64,000 nt of DNA from Moorena sp. SIOASIH (GCF_010671925.1 NZ_JAAHIH010000006.1:62001-126000); one strand, 5' to 3'. Counted from the first letter of the stretch, positions 1 to 8,570 are shown. The notes: generated from the letters alone by a model not told the origin. Numbers and translations: made by a program.

Positions 1-1263
1 AAAGCTTTTGATACTATCCAATTATTAGGTAGTGATTTAACTAGGATAAATCCAGCTATAAGGGTTGATTTTGTAGAAATTGTAGAGAGTGTTTATCAGG
101 AGTTGATTGGGTCACTTTTGGACTCTCAAGAAACTGGCTCTAACCAGCACACTCTCAGAAAAGTTCGTCAGGTTATTGAATCTCTCCATTTGACTCAACT
201 CAACAGCTTCCGTGAGATAGTTCCCTTGAATCCTAATCTAATCCAAATTGACCAGATTGATTCCCAAGCAGCAGTAATCTATCCTATTATTTTGGACGAC
301 TGGTTAGAAGTAATTCTTCACTTGCCCGGTCAACCATTGCACCGCTACTCAACACCCTTATCTGCAAAAGAAGTTGAGGAAACGCTTAAGAATATGCAAC
401 GAGTATTATCGAGGCCATTCCGATCTGTGAAATCTTCTCGAAATCAAGTTTACGAATGGCTTATTAAACCAGCAGAAACTGAATTAGCTAAAAGCAGCAT
501 CAAGACTCTCGTATTTGTGGCCAATAGTGGGCTAAGAAATATTCCTATGGCAGCTCTCTACGACGGTGAGCAGTATTTAGTAGAAAAATATGCCATTGCT
601 GTCACTCCCGCTTTACAGATACTAGAGCCCCAGCCTCGGAAACAAAGACCTTTAAGAGCTTTGATTGCTGGACTTTCTGAGATGAATCGAGTTTCTAAAG
701 CACACCAAAACTATTCAAATTTACCCTTTGTTGAGGTGGAGGTAAAAAAAATTAGCTCAATGATACCGAGTTCAGTCCTACTCGATGAGAGCTTCACTAG
801 TACAGCCCTGGAAAACGCACTTAACTCCTCTTACTTCCCTATACTTCACTTGGCAACCCATGGACAGTTTTCTTCAGAAGATACATTTATACTGGCTTGG
901 GACAAAAAAATTAGAGCCAAGGAATTTGAGGAGTTACTGCGTTCAAAAAAACATAAAAAATCCAATCCCATTGAATTACTCGTCCTCAGTACTTGTGAAA
1001 TTGCTCAAGGGAATAATCAAACACCTTTTGGATTAGCGGGATTAGCCCTAAGATCTAAAGTACGCAGTATTCTCGGCGGTCTGGCGCTTGTTGAGGACGA
1101 ATCCACTGCTGAGCTTATGGTTCAGTTTTACCAAGAATTCACTCAACGGAACGTTACCAAAGCTGAAGCCCTGCGCCGTGCTCAGTTAAGTGTTTTGAAA
1201 GACCCTAAGTACCAACATCCCTATTACTGGGCACCCTTTGTTATATTCGGTGACTGGCGCTAA
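1..1263 (+). CDS. CHAT-domain protein, 5' end outside window
   Basis: The reading frame is open from base 1, so the gene starts upstream of the window and about 420 codons are visible. The C-terminal half is a CHAT domain, a caspase-like peptidase fold usually preceded by TPR repeats in cyanobacteria. The expected catalytic pair is present: His in ATHGQF (codon at 859-861) and Cys in LSTCEIAQG (codon at 994-996). The typical CHAT ending with PYYWAPFVIFGDW is intact, so the 3' end is complete. CHAT proteins act in cell differentiation or as effectors in defence systems. With the N-terminus missing, the role of this one cannot be decided. A TTG at 103 could be read as a start but nothing marks it as one. 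Confidence 0.88.
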   Translation, partial: KAFDTIQLLGSDLTRINPAIRVDFVEIVESVYQELIGSLLDSQETGSNQHTLRKVRQVIESLHLTQLNSFREIVPLNPNLIQIDQIDSQAAVIYPIILDDWLEVILHLPGQPLHRYSTPLSAKEVEETLKNMQRVLSRPFRSVKSSRNQVYEWLIKPAETELAKSSIKTLVFVANSGLRNIPMAALYDGEQYLVEKYAIAVTPALQILEPQPRKQRPLRALIAGLSEMNRVSKAHQNYSNLPFVEVEVKKISSMIPSSVLLDESFTSTALENALNSSYFPILHLATHGQFSSEDTFILAWDKKIRAKEFEELLRSKKHKKSNPIELLVLSTCEIAQGNNQTPFGLAGLALRSKVRSILGGLALVEDESTAELMVQFYQEFTQRNVTKAEALRRAQLSVLKDPKYQHPYYWAPFVIFGDWR

Positions 1264-1560
1264 GGGGCTATGACAACGATGTTGGTATGGGTAATTCTTG
1301 ATTAGAGCTATCCAAAAACATAAAATCTATAGGAATTTATCAGCTTTCCACTGCTCCAAGCAAGACTATCAAAAAATCCCCCTTTATGGTGAAACTATTT
1401 TGATATTCATCAATGCCATATTTATCGTTTCATCTATCGTTTACTTTAAGAACATTTCGACAACCTATAAAATACAGGATAATGGACTTAGATGCCTTAT
1501 CAAAATAGTTTATTGGTTTGTTCAACTATCAGTAAAAGCTTAATCACAAGCATCCTAGCC
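1264..1560. other. intergenic, no supported gene
   Basis: An AT-rich stretch between the CHAT gene and the antitoxin pseudogene. An 81-codon frame with a TTG start lies here but shows no family likeness and no ribosome binding site, so it is not called. Confidence 0.5.
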
Positions 1561-1812
1561 ATGTTCAGCACAACAGTTACCGATACCGGGCAAATCACTC
1601 TCCCCGAAGAAATTCGGGAGCATCTTAACCTTGTCAGCGGTAGTAGGGTCTAGTTCGTTATTGACGAAGACGGTCAAGTGAAAATCTTTCCTCTCAATGT
1701 TCCAGTGGAAACCTTATCAGGGATCCTGCATCGACCAGGTAAACCACCAGCCACTCTCGAAGACATGGAAACCGCAATCTCCGAGGGAGCCAATATTCCA
1801 ATATTAGCTTAG
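1561..1812 (+). pseudogene. AbrB/VapB-type antitoxin pseudogene
   Basis: Translation from ATG 1561 gives the start of a SpoVT/AbrB swapped-hairpin antitoxin (MFSTTVTDTGQITLPEEIR, then LNLVSGSRV). It hits an in-frame TAG at 1651-1653. The frame then continues without shift as FVIDEDGQVKIFPL and ends at TAG 1810-1812. The domain core of this family runs through the stop, so one point change has broken the gene. No PIN-domain toxin gene follows, so it is probably a decayed half of a VapBC-like module. Sequencing error is an alternative. Confidence 0.7.
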
Positions 1813-1890
1813 AAGTTGTCTGAGAAGTCTAATTTGCTACATCCAAGCCCCCGTTGGTCCCCATCTGTAAAAAAGCGAAGCATCCGCTAA

Positions 1891-1980
1891 TTCCCCCCAG
1901 AATTGGGGGGTTAGGGGGGCGGGGGACTTTTACCAGCAAAATGATTCTTGTTCCCCCCAGAATTGGGGGGCTAGGGGGGC
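1891..1980. repeat. pair of 30-bp G/C-tract palindromic repeats
   Basis: Two nearly identical 30-bp units at 1891-1920 and 1951-1980 are separated by 30 bp. Each holds a palindrome of six C, AGAATT, six G, followed by a GGGGGG tract. The same G-tract motif is seen in frame inside rimM near 18850. This is a dispersed small repeat. Confidence 0.75.
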
Positions 1981-2067
1981 AAAATTCAATATCAAAAAAC
2001 TTTTCAGATATCCTCTTAATCAAAATCTAACTGTTAACATCTTATGAAATTAAAAAACTAGAATGTC

Positions 2068-2238
2068 ATGAAAACATTTACTGCAATTGTTGAGCGAGAT
2101 TTGGATACCAATCTCTACGTTGGTTATATTCCAGGATGTCAAGGCGCACATTCTCAGGGAGAAACCTTAGACGAATTAAAGGAAAATTTGCGAGAAGTAA
2201 TTGAAATGCTGCTAGAAGATGAAAAGTTTAACCTTTGA
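2068..2238 (+). CDS. HicB-like antitoxin, solitary
   Basis: A 56-residue protein from ATG 2068. It has the HicB fold signature: a short first strand (MKTFTAIVERD), then YVGYIPGCQGAHSQGETL, then an acidic helix (ELKENLREVIEMLLED). HicB proteins of this size usually neutralise the HicA mRNA interferase, but no HicA-like frame with its double-stranded-RNA-binding fold is found on either side. It may be an orphan or a surviving remnant, next to another broken antitoxin. The call rests on pattern recognition only. Confidence 0.65.
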   Translation: MKTFTAIVERDLDTNLYVGYIPGCQGAHSQGETLDELKENLREVIEMLLEDEKFNL

Positions 2239-2448
2239 AACCGAATTTGTCTGATAGTTACAGGGTTTTTCATAACTATCAGGTACACAGTATTTTTGGC
2301 TTGCTGAATCTTTGAATGAATAGGAGTAGAGTGGGCATCCTGCCCGCCCGAAAATAAGCATGAAACTGGCAAGATGCCAGTTCTACCAAGATGCCTATTC
2401 CACAAAACTCTTAAAATCATTCCATTATTAAGCAACGCCGTATTTTTT

Positions 2449-2480
2449 CCCGATTCCCGATTCCCGATTCCCGATTCCCG
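2449..2480. repeat. heptamer tandem repeat (CCCGATT)
   Basis: About four and a half head-to-tail copies of a 7-bp unit. This is one of many short tandemly repeated heptamers in the window. Confidence 0.8.
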
Positions 2481-2664
2481 CCACACTAATCGGTGAATAG
2501 AGGCTCAGGGAAGTTAATTGATGATCGAATAAGATGGGGATAGAGGCAATCAGCCATCTGTGGTATGCAATTGATGATCTTAGTCAGGGGTTTGCTCAAT
2601 TCCAGAGAAAGGGTAATGCTAAAACCGGATTGTAGTACCCTGATTTCTTTGACTCCGAGCTCTT

Positions 2665-3291
2665 TTAGCGGTTCAACAACCCAGTCACATTGAGTATGAG
2701 CCACTGGATGCTAGCCACATTGCCTTGAGGGTCACAACAGACAGACACTGACATCTCAACCGCTACAGGTTTACCTTGCCGTGGACACAACACCAATTGC
2801 CAGTCCTTGAGCTTTTGCAATTCCTGGAGCTGGTGGAGTTGGTGGCGGAAGCGATTAGACTCAGCTTCACAGATAAAGGTAATCAGCGGTTTACCCACCA
2901 GATAATACTGCTGTACGTTTAGTAGACTAGCAGCTGCATAGTTTGCTTCTTGGATAATTCCCTGAGCATTGGTTACCAGGTAACCCTCAGGAGCCAATTC
3001 AAACAAATTATGGTAATGTTGTTGCCGTGATTCTAAGACAGCATAAGCCGCTTGCAAAGCCTCATACTTCTCGCTGAGTTCTTCAAGACCCATAGAGAGT
3101 TCCTCTAGAGCAGCATAGAGCAGCTCCGGCTGTGCATAGGATTGCTTAGTATCTAGTGATTCAAGTTTGAGGCACTTTTGAGCTGGAATTTGGTGCTTGG
3201 TAAAGTCAAAGCCTGGATTCGTGTTCAGTGAACTCAGAAGTGCTTTGAATACGGGATCGTCATTTATATTCACTCGTATTTCTCCATCCAC
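2665..3291 (-). CDS. PAS-domain protein
   Basis: 208 residues from a GTG start. Residues about 60-90 are a predicted coiled coil (LEELSMGLEELSEKYEAL). Residues about 92-205 form a PAS sensor domain (HYHNLFELAPEGYLVTNAQG, NYAAASLLNV, LVGKPLITFI), ending like the PAC motif (SIQWLILNVTG). No kinase, cyclase or DNA-binding output follows before the stop, so it is a stand-alone sensor or adaptor, or the 5' part of a broken kinase. A 72-codon frame overlapping its end (2486-2704) shows no kinase motifs. Similar short PAS proteins occur in multicellular cyanobacteria. Confidence 0.75.
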   Translation of the reverse strand: MDGEIRVNINDDPVFKALLSSLNTNPGFDFTKHQIPAQKCLKLESLDTKQSYAQPELLYAALEELSMGLEELSEKYEALQAAYAVLESRQQHYHNLFELAPEGYLVTNAQGIIQEANYAAASLLNVQQYYLVGKPLITFICEAESNRFRHQLHQLQELQKLKDWQLVLCPRQGKPVAVEMSVSVCCDPQGNVASIQWLILNVTGLLNR

Positions 3292-3663
3292 AGAGCAAGT
3301 CTAGGAACAATTGAGGCTGGACTACTCAACGGCCTTCTGCCAAATCGTCCCTTAGGGTTCGCGAGTGTACTTGATGCTAGCAAATTTTTGTGGCAAAATC
3401 ATGAAGCAAACGCCCAGAATTGGCTGCTAAACCACGCTTGCTCCGCAATATCTTTGCTTTTTATTGATTTTGCTGTTGTCTCTATGGATGGCTCAGAAAG
3501 GCTGTCCTCAATTCAAGTCCACCTTAGGGATTTGATTTAAGGGGTAGCCCACTTCTGAATTAAACCACAAGTATAGAGTATAGCACAAAAAAATGCAAGC
3601 GTTAGCAACGGTAGGCCCTGAAGGCTTGACGCCCCTAGACTAATGGGAATTTACAATCAAAAT
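3292..3663. other. intergenic, no supported gene
   Basis: 372 bp between two minus-strand genes. No coding frame, RNA gene or strong hairpin was recognised. It should hold the promoter of the PAS gene and the 3' end of the HEAT gene transcript. Confidence 0.5.
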
Positions 3664-4863
3664 TTACAATGGGAATTTTTTGAGGGCTGCGATCGCATGC
3701 AAGCTCACCGAGTGATCTGAGTCTGCGACCAAGTCTTTCAGTAAGGGTATTGATTCAGATTGAGCTAATTGTCCTAGGGACATGGCTAGAGTTTGTTTGA
3801 TTTGGTGATTTTCCGTAGCCAGTTGTCCTGATTGACAAAAGTCGATCAAAATCTCAGCCGCTTTGGGTTTCAAATAATCTGACTCTACCATCCCCAAGAC
3901 GCTAATGATTTCCCGACAGACTGGTGTGGGTGCCGACCTCAGCACTGCTTGCAACTGTTGTAGGGAATTGGTAGTAAACTCCCAACTGAACGCACGGACA
4001 ATCTCGATTTGTAAACTGATTGGTGTAGCTGGTGACTGCAGTGCCTTAACTAACCCTTGATGGGCTTCCAGGGTAGCTAAACGTCCAAGTGCGATCGCAG
4101 CTTGGTGGCAAACCTCCAAATTCAGGTCATAAAGCAATGGTTTAATCCGCTTGACTAGATCTAAATCTGGCAACTGAGTGCGTAGTAACCCTAGACCAAT
4201 CACCGCTTCTTTCCTGACCGCTGCCACTTTATCAGTTAAGGCATTCAGCAGGACTGGAGTAATTGAAGGTGAGCGAAAATTACTGAGGGTTTCAATAGCA
4301 GTAGCCCGTATTTCCCAGCTGGGGTCATTAACCACACTCAGCAATGGCTCAATAACTTCCGGACGGTGAATATGAGCCAGGGCTTGCACTGCCAATAATC
4401 TGGCCTCTGGGGATTCTGGGAAACGGCTTAAAGCCGCCACTGCTGAAGTCCCAATGTTTGCCAGTGCCTCAGAAGCCATATAGGCTAACTCTTCATCCTC
4501 ACCATCCTTCAGCAATTTGACTAATACCATCACAACTGCCGGGTCATCAAACTGACCTAAGATTCGACCAGCAAACCAACGGACTTCCAAATCTAGTGCT
4601 TCATCTTCTAAGATGCTGATCACCGGAGCAATAACGGGTTTCCCCAGTTTTGGTAGCACCTTTACTAAATCCCATTTTTCTTGAAAATCCCCACTCTTGA
4701 GGACCTGTAATCCCAGACTCAAAGCTAGCTGAAACTCTTCATCATTTAACCGCTGCTGTGTCTGACCATTTTTCCCTAAGGACAACTGCTGAAGATGGTG
4801 AGTTAGTAATGAAAAATTTTCCTGCTGTCCAGCAAGACTGGCTTGTTTTAAAATGTTCAGCAT
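3664..4863 (-). CDS. HEAT-repeat protein
   Basis: 399 residues from ATG. Repeated two-helix units of about 30 residues run from residue 60 to the end (for example LEVRWFAGRILGQFDDPAVV, PSWEIRATAIETLSNF, AAVRKEAVIGLGLL). They contain the alternating Ala/Leu and Arg positions of HEAT and PBS-lyase-like repeats. Such proteins are protein-binding scaffolds in cyanobacteria, some near phycobilisome genes. No phycobiliprotein genes and no catalytic motif are visible here, so lyase activity is not claimed. Confidence 0.8.
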   Translation of the reverse strand: MLNILKQASLAGQQENFSLLTHHLQQLSLGKNGQTQQRLNDEEFQLALSLGLQVLKSGDFQEKWDLVKVLPKLGKPVIAPVISILEDEALDLEVRWFAGRILGQFDDPAVVMVLVKLLKDGEDEELAYMASEALANIGTSAVAALSRFPESPEARLLAVQALAHIHRPEVIEPLLSVVNDPSWEIRATAIETLSNFRSPSITPVLLNALTDKVAAVRKEAVIGLGLLRTQLPDLDLVKRIKPLLYDLNLEVCHQAAIALGRLATLEAHQGLVKALQSPATPISLQIEIVRAFSWEFTTNSLQQLQAVLRSAPTPVCREIISVLGMVESDYLKPKAAEILIDFCQSGQLATENHQIKQTLAMSLGQLAQSESIPLLKDLVADSDHSVSLHAIAALKKFPL

Positions 4864-5448
4864 TGTTTAATCGTTGCCTCACGGCAATAAAAAATTAACT
4901 GCACCAACCAAATTAAGTGCATTTGACTACTATCTCGATAACAGAGGAGACTGATCCGACGAACAGCTGATTTTCCGACCCGAATATCGGACTCCAATTT
5001 AAGCGTTCTCCAACAAAAGCCTAATTATCAAATCGAAAATGTATTAAATGCAATAGTTTGATGCATACTATTCATTTTTATAAATAATTTGTAACAAAAG
5101 CTACGATGTTTCCTAATTGTGAAACCTATCGTTATATCTCGATATGGACTATTGATCTAATCACATCGACTTAGTCAGTGTTAGTCAGTGGGAACCTTAC
5201 ACAGTTAGACATCTTTACAATCCTGCCTGGTGGGAGGTTATCTCCACTGGGCATCTACCTTTAGGGGATGTCAAGGTGTCTACCTTTCTTGATGCAGTTG
5301 CTCATGGGGGGAACCCCCAAGACCGCACTGCATCGCTAATTAACTCCAAGCCAGAAGTCGGCTGAAGTAATTATCGGGGGCTCGGTGCCAAGCTAACAGT
5401 TAAATCCCATGTAAATAACATGTAACTCACAGGAAGTGATATAGAACA
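4864..5448. other. long leader/intergenic region before the globin gene
   Basis: 585 bp without a gene, between the divergent HEAT and globin genes. It holds the palindromic repeat at 5291-5337 and two direct CATGTAA heptamers just before the globin start (around 5408-5425), which could be an operator. The globin start at 5449 is preceded by CAGGAAG. Nothing else was recognised. Confidence 0.5.
5291..5337. repeat. dispersed palindromic repeat
   Basis: GATGCAGT (5291-5298) pairs with ACTGCATC (5327-5334). Inside that, GGGGG and CCCCC pair across a GAA loop, giving a strong cruciform or hairpin. A related stretch (CCCAAAGACCCCGCTGCATCGCT-like) appears in frame inside the six-haem cytochrome gene near 6785-6812. 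Confidence 0.7.
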
Positions 5449-6012
5449 ATGTCTTTACAAGTCGAACTATTAGAACAAAGCTTTGATCAGGTTAAGCCTC
5501 GCGCTACAGAATTTGTAGCCAGCTTCTACGAAAATCTATTCACCGATTATCCAGCCGCCCAGCCTCTGTTTGATACCACGGATATGGTGGCGCAACAGAA
5601 AAAACTGCTGGCTTCCTTGGTACTGGTAGTAGAAAATCTACGCAATCCAGATACCCTCGGTGCAGCCCTCAAAGGGCTAGGAGCGAGACATGTTAAGTAT
5701 GGAGCCCTGCCAGAACATTATCCATTAGTGGGCAATAGCCTCCTAAAAACCTTTGAGCAATACTTGGGTGCGGATTGGACACCAGAGGTCAAGCAAGCCT
5801 GGGTAGATGCCTACGGAGCCATTACCACCATCATGTTGGATGGTGCGGATTATTCCTCTGAAGAAGTGGAGTTAGATTCCCCAAAACCAGAGGCGACAAC
5901 AGCCAGCCCCCAACAGTATGAGGTGCCAGAAAGCAACATTAACTGGCCATTATTCGGTGGAGTGTTTGGAGCTGGTGCAATTGTTACCCTGATCCTGGCC
6001 ATGGTGTTGTAA
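5449..6012 (+). CDS. membrane-anchored globin
   Basis: 187 residues. Residues 1-140 are a three-over-three globin of the flavohaemoglobin/Vitreoscilla haemoglobin type. The proximal haem ligand is His81 in GARHVKYGALPEHY, and Gln49/Gln50 in AQQKKLL fits the distal E7 position. In place of a reductase domain there is a Pro/Glu-rich linker (about 142-164) and one C-terminal transmembrane helix (about 165-187, WPLFGGVFGAGAIVTLILAM). The globin domain should therefore be tethered to a membrane, probably on the cytoplasmic face. It is 25 bp upstream of two multihaem cytochrome genes on the same strand, which suggests an O2- or NO-linked electron-transfer role (inference). Confidence 0.88.
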   Translation: MSLQVELLEQSFDQVKPRATEFVASFYENLFTDYPAAQPLFDTTDMVAQQKKLLASLVLVVENLRNPDTLGAALKGLGARHVKYGALPEHYPLVGNSLLKTFEQYLGADWTPEVKQAWVDAYGAITTIMLDGADYSSEEVELDSPKPEATTASPQQYEVPESNINWPLFGGVFGAGAIVTLILAMVL

Positions 6013-6037
6013 GCCATGGGGTTGTAAATAGTTAAAA

Positions 6038-6682
6038 ATGGCAAGCAATCTCGGTAAGTTTTTTAAGCCCACTATTCTCCAATCCAAAGTAGTCATCATC
6101 GGTGTGATGGTGATCCTACTGACGTGGTTAACCGCTGCCTTCGCGTTAGATCATCGCAGTGTGTTCCTTCCTGGCACTACCTCGGAGGGGCATGTTTTGT
6201 TTGAGGTGTCCTGTAACTCCTGTCATGAGAGGTTTAAACCGGTCACCAACGAAACCTGTATGCGCTGTCACGAAGCCGAAATGGCAGCAGATGCTCACGG
6301 AGCTAAAAAGTTCCGTGACCCCCGTTGGGCTGAACTCTTAACCAAGATAGATGTACTGACCTGTACTGCTTGTCATAACGAACACGTCCATATGTTTGGG
6401 CGAGGAGTTCACCTCAAGCCAGACCTATGTATGGCTTGCCATGAAGGCATCATCACCGGTGACTTAGCCAGTCATACAGGATTTGCTCCGGATGGTTGCT
6501 GGACCGCAGGCTGTCATAACTTCCATGACCACCGCTCCATCTCTACAGGATTCCTGCGTCAGAATATCGATCAGTTGCCGATGTTGCCAGAACCTGTACT
6601 GTTGGAGCGGACAGTTACTGCGGAATTAGAAGAACCGCCTACTCCCGATTTAGGTGAAGAATTCCTGGGGAGCGAGTCATGA
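6038..6682 (+). CDS. membrane-anchored multihaem cytochrome c (4-5 haems)
   Basis: 214 residues with an N-terminal transmembrane helix (about 17-37) acting as an uncleaved anchor, so the haem part is extracytoplasmic. CXXCH motifs start at residues 59, 74, 109 and 131. A fifth, atypical site at 154 reads CWTAGCH, a CX4CH spacing. Extra histidines (HNEHVHMFG, ASHTGF, NFHDH) can serve as distal ligands, as in NrfB/cytochrome c3-like proteins. The C-terminus is acidic and Pro-rich. The stop overlaps the next start by 4 bp (ATGA), so the two cytochromes are translationally coupled. Multihaem c cytochromes are uncommon in oxygenic cyanobacteria. Confidence 0.88.
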   Translation: MASNLGKFFKPTILQSKVVIIGVMVILLTWLTAAFALDHRSVFLPGTTSEGHVLFEVSCNSCHERFKPVTNETCMRCHEAEMAADAHGAKKFRDPRWAELLTKIDVLTCTACHNEHVHMFGRGVHLKPDLCMACHEGIITGDLASHTGFAPDGCWTAGCHNFHDHRSISTGFLRQNIDQLPMLPEPVLLERTVTAELEEPPTPDLGEEFLGSES

Positions 6683-7524
6683 AAAAACTGATTGTGATTG
6701 TACTCGTCCTAATTGGATTTATCTTGGTCAGCGGTATCCGAGGTAACGCAAACACTGCTATTGATGTAGCCACTAATGGGGGTGTGCCCAAAGACCCCGC
6801 TGCATCGCTTTCCCAAGCGGAATTAGTTGAGATTAATCAGTTGTGGGAAGGCAGTGCTCATGCCTTAGCAGACGTTAACTGCTCTAGCTGTCACCAAGAC
6901 TCTGAAACTAAAGAATTAGTGGTTAAACCAACCCAGGAAAGTTGTCAAAGTTGCCATGAGGTAGCAGTTGAAACGTTTCTCTTTGGTAAGCATGGCATTC
7001 GGATCTCAGAAGGACTATCTCCCTTGACACCAGCAATGGCTCATTTGCCGATGAAAGAGTCAGCCATGGACAAGCAAATGAACTGCAACAGCTGTCACAA
7101 TGTCCATTCTGTAGATACCTGGCAAGCCTCTGTAGATTCCTGCTTGACCTGTCATAATGACACCCACTCCCTCAACTATCAAAACTCAAAGCATGGCGAA
7201 CTATTTGCCGAGCAAGGCACCTTACCCAGACCTAATGGTGAATCGGTGACCTGTGCTACCTGTCATCTACCTCGTCAGGAGCTGGAAAACACAGAAAACA
7301 CAATTGTTGTAGTTAATCACAACAATACGTTTACTCTTAAACCACGCGATCGCATGGTTAAGGAAGTTTGTATGAACTGCCACAGCGTCGAGTATAGCTA
7401 TAACAGCATCTTCGACGATGAGCTAGTGGAGGAAAACTTTGCTCGACCTCCTAGCCTGAATCTAGAAACCTTTGATCTAGTTCGTGCATTGGAGAAAAAA
7501 CGGTCGAGTCAGGCTGAACAGTAG
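6679..7524 (+). CDS. six-haem cytochrome c, HAO-superfamily-like
   Basis: 281 residues with an N-terminal signal or anchor helix (1-20). Six CXXCH motifs begin at residues 68, 89, 136, 155, 192 and 231. The surroundings, such as CLTCHNDTHSLNYQNSKHGEL, resemble the packing in hydroxylamine oxidoreductase/octahaem nitrite reductase proteins, but there are fewer haems and no evident catalytic Lys- or Tyr-containing motif. It is more likely an electron carrier or small reductase, working with the preceding cytochrome whose gene it overlaps. Residues about 33-45 (NGGVPKDPAASLS) are encoded by a stretch resembling the dispersed repeat at 5291. The substrate is unknown. Confidence 0.85.
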   Translation: MKKLIVIVLVLIGFILVSGIRGNANTAIDVATNGGVPKDPAASLSQAELVEINQLWEGSAHALADVNCSSCHQDSETKELVVKPTQESCQSCHEVAVETFLFGKHGIRISEGLSPLTPAMAHLPMKESAMDKQMNCNSCHNVHSVDTWQASVDSCLTCHNDTHSLNYQNSKHGELFAEQGTLPRPNGESVTCATCHLPRQELENTENTIVVVNHNNTFTLKPRDRMVKEVCMNCHSVEYSYNSIFDDELVEENFARPPSLNLETFDLVRALEKKRSSQAEQ

Positions 7525-7571
7525 TTAAAGCTACTAATTAAAGCTACTAAATAACGCTAGTAGTAGTTAAA

Positions 7572-7619
7572 GCTAGTAGCGTTAGCTACTAAATAACGCT
7601 AGTAGCTAACGCTACTAGC
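7572..7619. terminator. perfect 20-bp inverted repeat, hairpin
   Basis: Bases 7572-7591 and 7600-7619 are exact reverse complements separated by an 8-nt loop. They lie in a stretch made of repeated GCTAGTAG/GCTACTA words between the six-haem cytochrome and haem lipoprotein genes. No T-run follows on either side, so it may be a transcript-stabilising or attenuating hairpin rather than a simple intrinsic terminator. Confidence 0.7.
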
Positions 7620-7704
7620 TAGCGCTAATAATGATTAGCGTTAGTCATAGCCATGTTATAGCTACGTCATAGTAATTAAATAGAACGAGAGGAAACACGA
7701 AATC

Positions 7705-8349
7705 ATGGCAATCAAGACATTGCTACATCGCATCAAAACCAAAGCTGTGGGATTAATTGCCTTAGGTTTAGCGATTTGCGTCACTGTTGTCGCTTGTGGC
7801 GGCGGTTCCAGTCAGCAAGCTGCAGGTGTTGCTCCAGAACTAGTTGTGGATTATATCCATACCGTGCTGTTAGCAGACCGCACCGCTTACACCAAGCACG
7901 TCATTAACCGCTTGACGAAATTAGAAGGTAAAGACAAGCCAAAGGGAGTAGTTGATGCGGAAGCCACTGAAGGTTGGCAACAAACTGGTGGTATTCCTCT
8001 TCCAGCTCAGATGTTCCGTTTAGGAGCAGAGATTGCTTCTGAGAACGGAGAGTTTACCTATGGCTTAATTTCCCCTTGGAACATCAACGATAACCAAGCG
8101 CCAAAATCTGAATTTGAAAAGAAAGCCATGGCAGAAGTGGTTGAAACTGGTGAGCCTTACAAAGACTATCAAGAAATTGCTGGTACAACCTATTATTCTG
8201 CCGTCTACCCTGATAAAGCTGTGGCTGAAGCCTGTATCACTTGCCACAACACCCATCCTGTACACAAAGAGCGCTATCCTGACAAAGTCTTCGAGATGGG
8301 CGAAGTCATGGGTGGTATCATCATTAATCTGCCTCTAAAAGGCACCTAA
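7705..8349 (+). CDS. Tll0287-like haem lipoprotein (DUF3365)
   Basis: 214 residues. The N-terminus is a lipoprotein signal peptide (hydrophobic stretch, then VTVVAC as lipobox), so the mature protein should be lipid-anchored outside the cytoplasm. The body matches the DUF3365/Tll0287 family, a PAS-like fold with one c-type haem known structurally from Thermosynechococcus. The single haem motif is CITCH near residue 178. The family's final GEVMGGIIINLPL segment is present. GAGAGGAAA before the ATG is a good ribosome binding site. It lies in the multihaem cluster and probably serves as a haem sensor or electron mediator. Confidence 0.85.
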   Translation: MAIKTLLHRIKTKAVGLIALGLAICVTVVACGGGSSQQAAGVAPELVVDYIHTVLLADRTAYTKHVINRLTKLEGKDKPKGVVDAEATEGWQQTGGIPLPAQMFRLGAEIASENGEFTYGLISPWNINDNQAPKSEFEKKAMAEVVETGEPYKDYQEIAGTTYYSAVYPDKAVAEACITCHNTHPVHKERYPDKVFEMGEVMGGIIINLPLKGT

Positions 8350-8368
8350 TTTTTAGGGGAAATGTTTA

Positions 8369-8517
8369 AGCTATCAGCTATCAGCTATCAGCTATCAGCT
8401 ATCAGCTATCAGCTATCAGCTATCAGCTATCAGCTATCAGCTATCAGCTATCAGCTATCAGCTATTAGCTATTAGCTATCAGCTATCAGCTATCAGCTAT
8501 TAGCTATCAGCTATCAG
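8369..8517. repeat. heptamer tandem repeat (AGCTATC)
   Basis: About 20 head-to-tail copies of AGCTATC, with some AGCTATT variants, directly after the haem lipoprotein gene. Confidence 0.9.
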
Positions 8518-8570
8518 CGATTAGCGCTACGCGCACGCTACTTGAGGTGCTATCAGCTATCACCCAAAGG

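Noticed and set aside
1298-1543. 81-codon plus-strand frame after the CHAT gene
   Set aside because: TTG start, no ribosome binding site, no recognisable family and AT-rich composition. Probably chance.
2486-2704. 72-codon minus-strand frame overlapping the end of the PAS gene
   Set aside because: It could be the rest of a frameshifted PAS protein, but it carries no kinase or PAC motif and starts with GTG inside the PAS gene. Too weak to call.
5449-6012. Globin considered as a flavohaemoglobin
   Set aside because: There is no FAD or NAD domain; a linker and one transmembrane helix follow the globin domain.
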